A DNA stretch of 6,379 nucleotides from CAYVLI01 sp964452105 [NCBI: uncultured Nitrospinota bacterium] (lineage in GTDB: Bacteria; JAUXIQ01). The translations under genes were made by a program, and so were the position numbers. The stretch spans positions 1 to 6,379 of the forward strand of contig CAYVLI010000025.1 of assembly GCA_964452105.1 (NCBI GenBank). The letters run 5' to 3'. Under the pieces are notes generated by a model, which searched no databases, was not told where the DNA came from, and saw only the letters and a program-made list of their open reading frames with translations. Position 1 is the stretch's first letter; each line of letters begins with the position of its first letter. Shown one piece after another: positions 4,844 through 6,379 of this stretch.

Positions 4844-5905
4844 ATGAGCGATATGGATTCTTATGGTATTCTCATGGAGAAGCTGGGTTTCCCTGAGTCG
4901 AGCTCACTCAGGGCGCTGCTGGAATATCTCATGTCCCCGCGCCAGGCGGACCTGGCGGCGGCCATGCCGGGCAACCCCGATGATTTAGCTGAAAAGCTCG
5001 GCATGGACCAGGCGGTGGCGATGTCAGATATCTACGACATGTATCGCAGGGGAGTGGCATTCCCGAAGAACAGGTACACCATGGAGAAGTGCCGCTTTGC
5101 CGGCACCGTGGGTGAGCTTCACGACGCCGTGGGTTCCAGGCTCTCCACCGACCCTCAGGCGGAGCCCGCTCTGTATAAATTGCTGTGGGATTTCCGACGG
5201 GCCGATATGGACAGGAATATAGCCGAAAGGGCCGCAAACTTCGAAGCGCCGATCATACGTGTGCTCCCTCCCTACAAGCTGGTAAAGGACCATCCGCAAC
5301 TGTTGCCCAGCGAGAACCTCAAGGAGCTGATAAACGCTCAGACCAGGATTGCCGAGGCGGGCTGCACATGCAGGAAGACCAAGAGGACCCTGGATGACGC
5401 ATGCCACACCACCACCGACGGACACTGTATCGTCTTCGGAAAGGCCGCAGACAACTGCATAACCCGCGGGACGGCGAAGGAGATAACCAAAGAGAAGGCG
5501 ATGGACTTCTTTCTCAAGATGGAGGAAGACGGTATCATCCACAACTGGCTTAACTATGAGGGGACTAAACTGTTCATAATGTGCAACTGCTGTCCCTGTT
5601 GTTGCATAGCCATCCATCCGCTCAGGGAGCATGGAGTATCCTATTCCAAATGGTGGGCCCCCAGCAGGTGGGAGGCCAGGGTTGATGATGACAGGTGCAT
5701 AGGCTGCGAGCAGTGCCTGGATTTTTGCGCTTTCGAGGCCATAGAAATGCGTGAAGTCGATGGAGAGGACAGGGCCTTCGTTTCCGCCGAAAAATGCATG
5801 GGATGCGGCGCCTGCGTTATACGCTGTCCGAACGGGTCCATAGATTTCGATCTGGTGCGCCCCCCCGAGCACATACCCAGGGAACTTGCCGCATCGTTCC
5901 ACTAA
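4844..5905 (+). CDS. 4Fe-4S ferredoxin-type protein with Cys-rich central domain
   Basis: A 353-residue, probably cytoplasmic electron-transfer or regulatory iron-sulfur protein with no signal peptide or membrane segment. The N-terminal 1-75 region is helical and may be a winged-helix-like fold (SLRALLEYLM ... DLAEKLGM). The central part has C174-x-C176-R-K, C187, C195, C205 and the striking CNCCPCCC at 247-254. The C-terminus carries two classic 4Fe-4S motifs, C285/C288/C291/C295 and C318/C321/C324/C328 followed by Pro, as in bacterial 2[4Fe-4S] ferredoxins. From memory, uncharacterised anaerobe proteins share this layout: a CxCR motif, a His-Cys pair, an ISKEEA-like helix (here ITKEKAMDFF, 214-223) and a CNCCxCC block before two ferredoxin motifs. 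Their function is not known to me. It lies upstream of an acyl-CoA dehydrogenase, so a link to acyl-CoA oxidation electrons is possible. A long antisense open frame opposite it is a codon-bias shadow. Confidence 0.9.
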   Translation: MSDMDSYGILMEKLGFPESSSLRALLEYLMSPRQADLAAAMPGNPDDLAEKLGMDQAVAMSDIYDMYRRGVAFPKNRYTMEKCRFAGTVGELHDAVGSRLSTDPQAEPALYKLLWDFRRADMDRNIAERAANFEAPIIRVLPPYKLVKDHPQLLPSENLKELINAQTRIAEAGCTCRKTKRTLDDACHTTTDGHCIVFGKAADNCITRGTAKEITKEKAMDFFLKMEEDGIIHNWLNYEGTKLFIMCNCCPCCCIAIHPLREHGVSYSKWWAPSRWEARVDDDRCIGCEQCLDFCAFEAIEMREVDGEDRAFVSAEKCMGCGACVIRCPNGSIDFDLVRPPEHIPRELAASFH

Positions 5906-5965
5906 CAGTTATAGATACAGCCGCCCCATCCGGCTTGTTGTGGATGAGTTGAAAGTAATATCAGG

Positions 5966-5991
5966 TAGGGGCACGGCGCGCCGTGCCCCTA
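5966..5991. repeat. Perfect 26-bp palindrome, possible terminator or dispersed repeat
   Basis: TAGGGGCACGGCG is followed directly by its exact complement, giving a 13-bp stem with no spacer bases. It begins 61 bases after the stop of the iron-sulfur gene. There is no U-tract, so it is not a textbook intrinsic terminator, though it would form a strong RNA hairpin. The TAGGGGCACGGCGCGCCGTGCCCCTA form resembles dispersed palindromic repeats seen in several bacterial groups (recall, not searched). Confidence 0.85.
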
Positions 5992-6041
5992 TAGATTTAT
6001 AAAACATACCAGAAAACCCCGCACTTTAGTTTGGGGATGAA

Positions 6042-6050
6042 TGGTATACT
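6042..6050 (+). promoter_or_regulatory. Candidate extended -10 promoter of the acyl-CoA dehydrogenase gene
   Basis: TGgTATACT is a good extended -10 element 36 bases before ATG 6087. No convincing -35 box lies at the usual spacing, which is compatible with extended -10 promoters. With the palindrome just upstream, it suggests that this gene can be transcribed separately from the iron-sulfur gene. Confidence 0.4.
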
Positions 6051-6086
6051 TTTATGTTGAAAGCTAATGAGTGAAAGGACTAAAGC

Positions 6087-6379
6087 ATGCCCATTCAAAT
6101 TTTTGAAGAGCAACACGACCTGTTCAGGAACTCGGTGCGCCGACTCTGCGAAAATGAAATCGCTCCCCATGCTGAGGAATGGCGCAAACAGGGGAATGTC
6201 CCCAGAGAAATCTGGCGCAAGCTGGGCGACCAGGGGTTCATAGGCTACTGGCTCGAGGAGCAGTACGGCGGAGCAGGGCTGGACTTCTCCTATTCGGTGA
6301 TTATGGCTGAGGAACTCTGCCGGGCCGGCTCCACGGGCTTCAACGCAGGCTTCAGCGTGCACAACGATATCACCATGCC
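6087..6379 (+). CDS. Acyl-CoA dehydrogenase, N-terminal part (runs off right edge)
   Basis: The first 97 codons of a flavin-dependent acyl-CoA dehydrogenase, which oxidises an acyl-CoA to the 2,3-enoyl-CoA and passes electrons to an electron-transfer flavoprotein. The visible helical N-terminal domain shows FEEQHDLFRNSVRRLCENEIAP at the start, then LGDQGFIGYWLEEQYGGAGLDF (46-67), the family's recognisable G-x-x-G ... EEYGGAGLD segment, and the following MAEELCRAG helix (73-81). The catalytic Glu and the FAD and substrate-binding parts lie beyond the window, so chain-length specificity cannot be told. ATG 6087 follows a GAAAGGA ribosome site (6073-6079) at seven bases. It follows the iron-sulfur gene on the same strand after 181 bases that contain a palindrome and a candidate promoter. 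Confidence 0.93.
   Translation, partial: MPIQIFEEQHDLFRNSVRRLCENEIAPHAEEWRKQGNVPREIWRKLGDQGFIGYWLEEQYGGAGLDFSYSVIMAEELCRAGSTGFNAGFSVHNDITM

Noticed and set aside
5024-5902. 292-codon open frame antisense to the iron-sulfur gene
   Set aside because: The plus frame has clear ferredoxin motifs and a strong ribosome site. The antisense frame has no recognisable domain and is a by-product of codon bias.
5997-6362. 121-residue minus-strand open frame
   Set aside because: It is antisense to the clearly recognisable acyl-CoA dehydrogenase start.

Overview
The window reads as ordinary bacterial chromosome, probably from an anaerobe of the Desulfobacterota (deltaproteobacterial) or syntrophic type. 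That placement is an inference. It rests on a cysteine-rich ferredoxin-like protein placed before an acyl-CoA dehydrogenase, a secreted PKD/dockerin-type protein, and several palindromic intergenic repeats of kinds that are common in such genomes. No rRNA, tRNA, CRISPR array, transposase or phage gene was seen.

Layout. Bases 1-680 (minus strand) hold a tightly spaced pair: a small GatC-like subunit followed one base later by the N-terminal 153 codons of an amidase-signature (GatA-like) enzyme that runs off the left edge. Bases 681-1439 are non-coding and repeat-rich. They hold a two-hairpin REP-like element (764-817), a second two-hairpin inverted repeat (1080-1162), a degenerate 20-bp direct repeat, and the left copy of a 69-bp direct repeat (1302-1370). 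Bases 1440-4445 (minus strand) encode one 1001-residue secreted protein: signal peptide, a seven-repeat beta-propeller-like domain, a DUF11-type domain, five PKD domains and a C-terminal dockerin-like calcium-binding pair. Bases 4446-4843 separate this gene from a divergent one. They carry the right copy of the 69-bp repeat, a possible 42-residue small ORF and a plausible promoter. Bases 4844-5905 (plus strand) encode a 353-residue iron-sulfur protein with an unusual Cys cluster and two C-terminal 4Fe-4S ferredoxin motifs. A perfect 26-bp palindrome (5966-5991) follows. The N-terminal 97 codons of an acyl-CoA dehydrogenase (6087 onward) then run off the right edge.

How the genes relate. The iron-sulfur protein and the acyl-CoA dehydrogenase are codirectional and could be linked in acyl-CoA or fatty-acid electron transfer, although the dehydrogenase seems to have its own extended -10 promoter. 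The amidase pair is a separate unit. The large secreted protein looks like an independent cargo gene lying between the two copies of the 69-bp repeat.

The items most worth a second look are the direct repeats flanking the large gene, with base changes that keep a hairpin; the apparent strand-exchange closure and near-identical DNA units of the propeller domain; and the Cys-rich central block of the ferredoxin-like protein. I did not see clear evidence of a wholly new multi-gene system.
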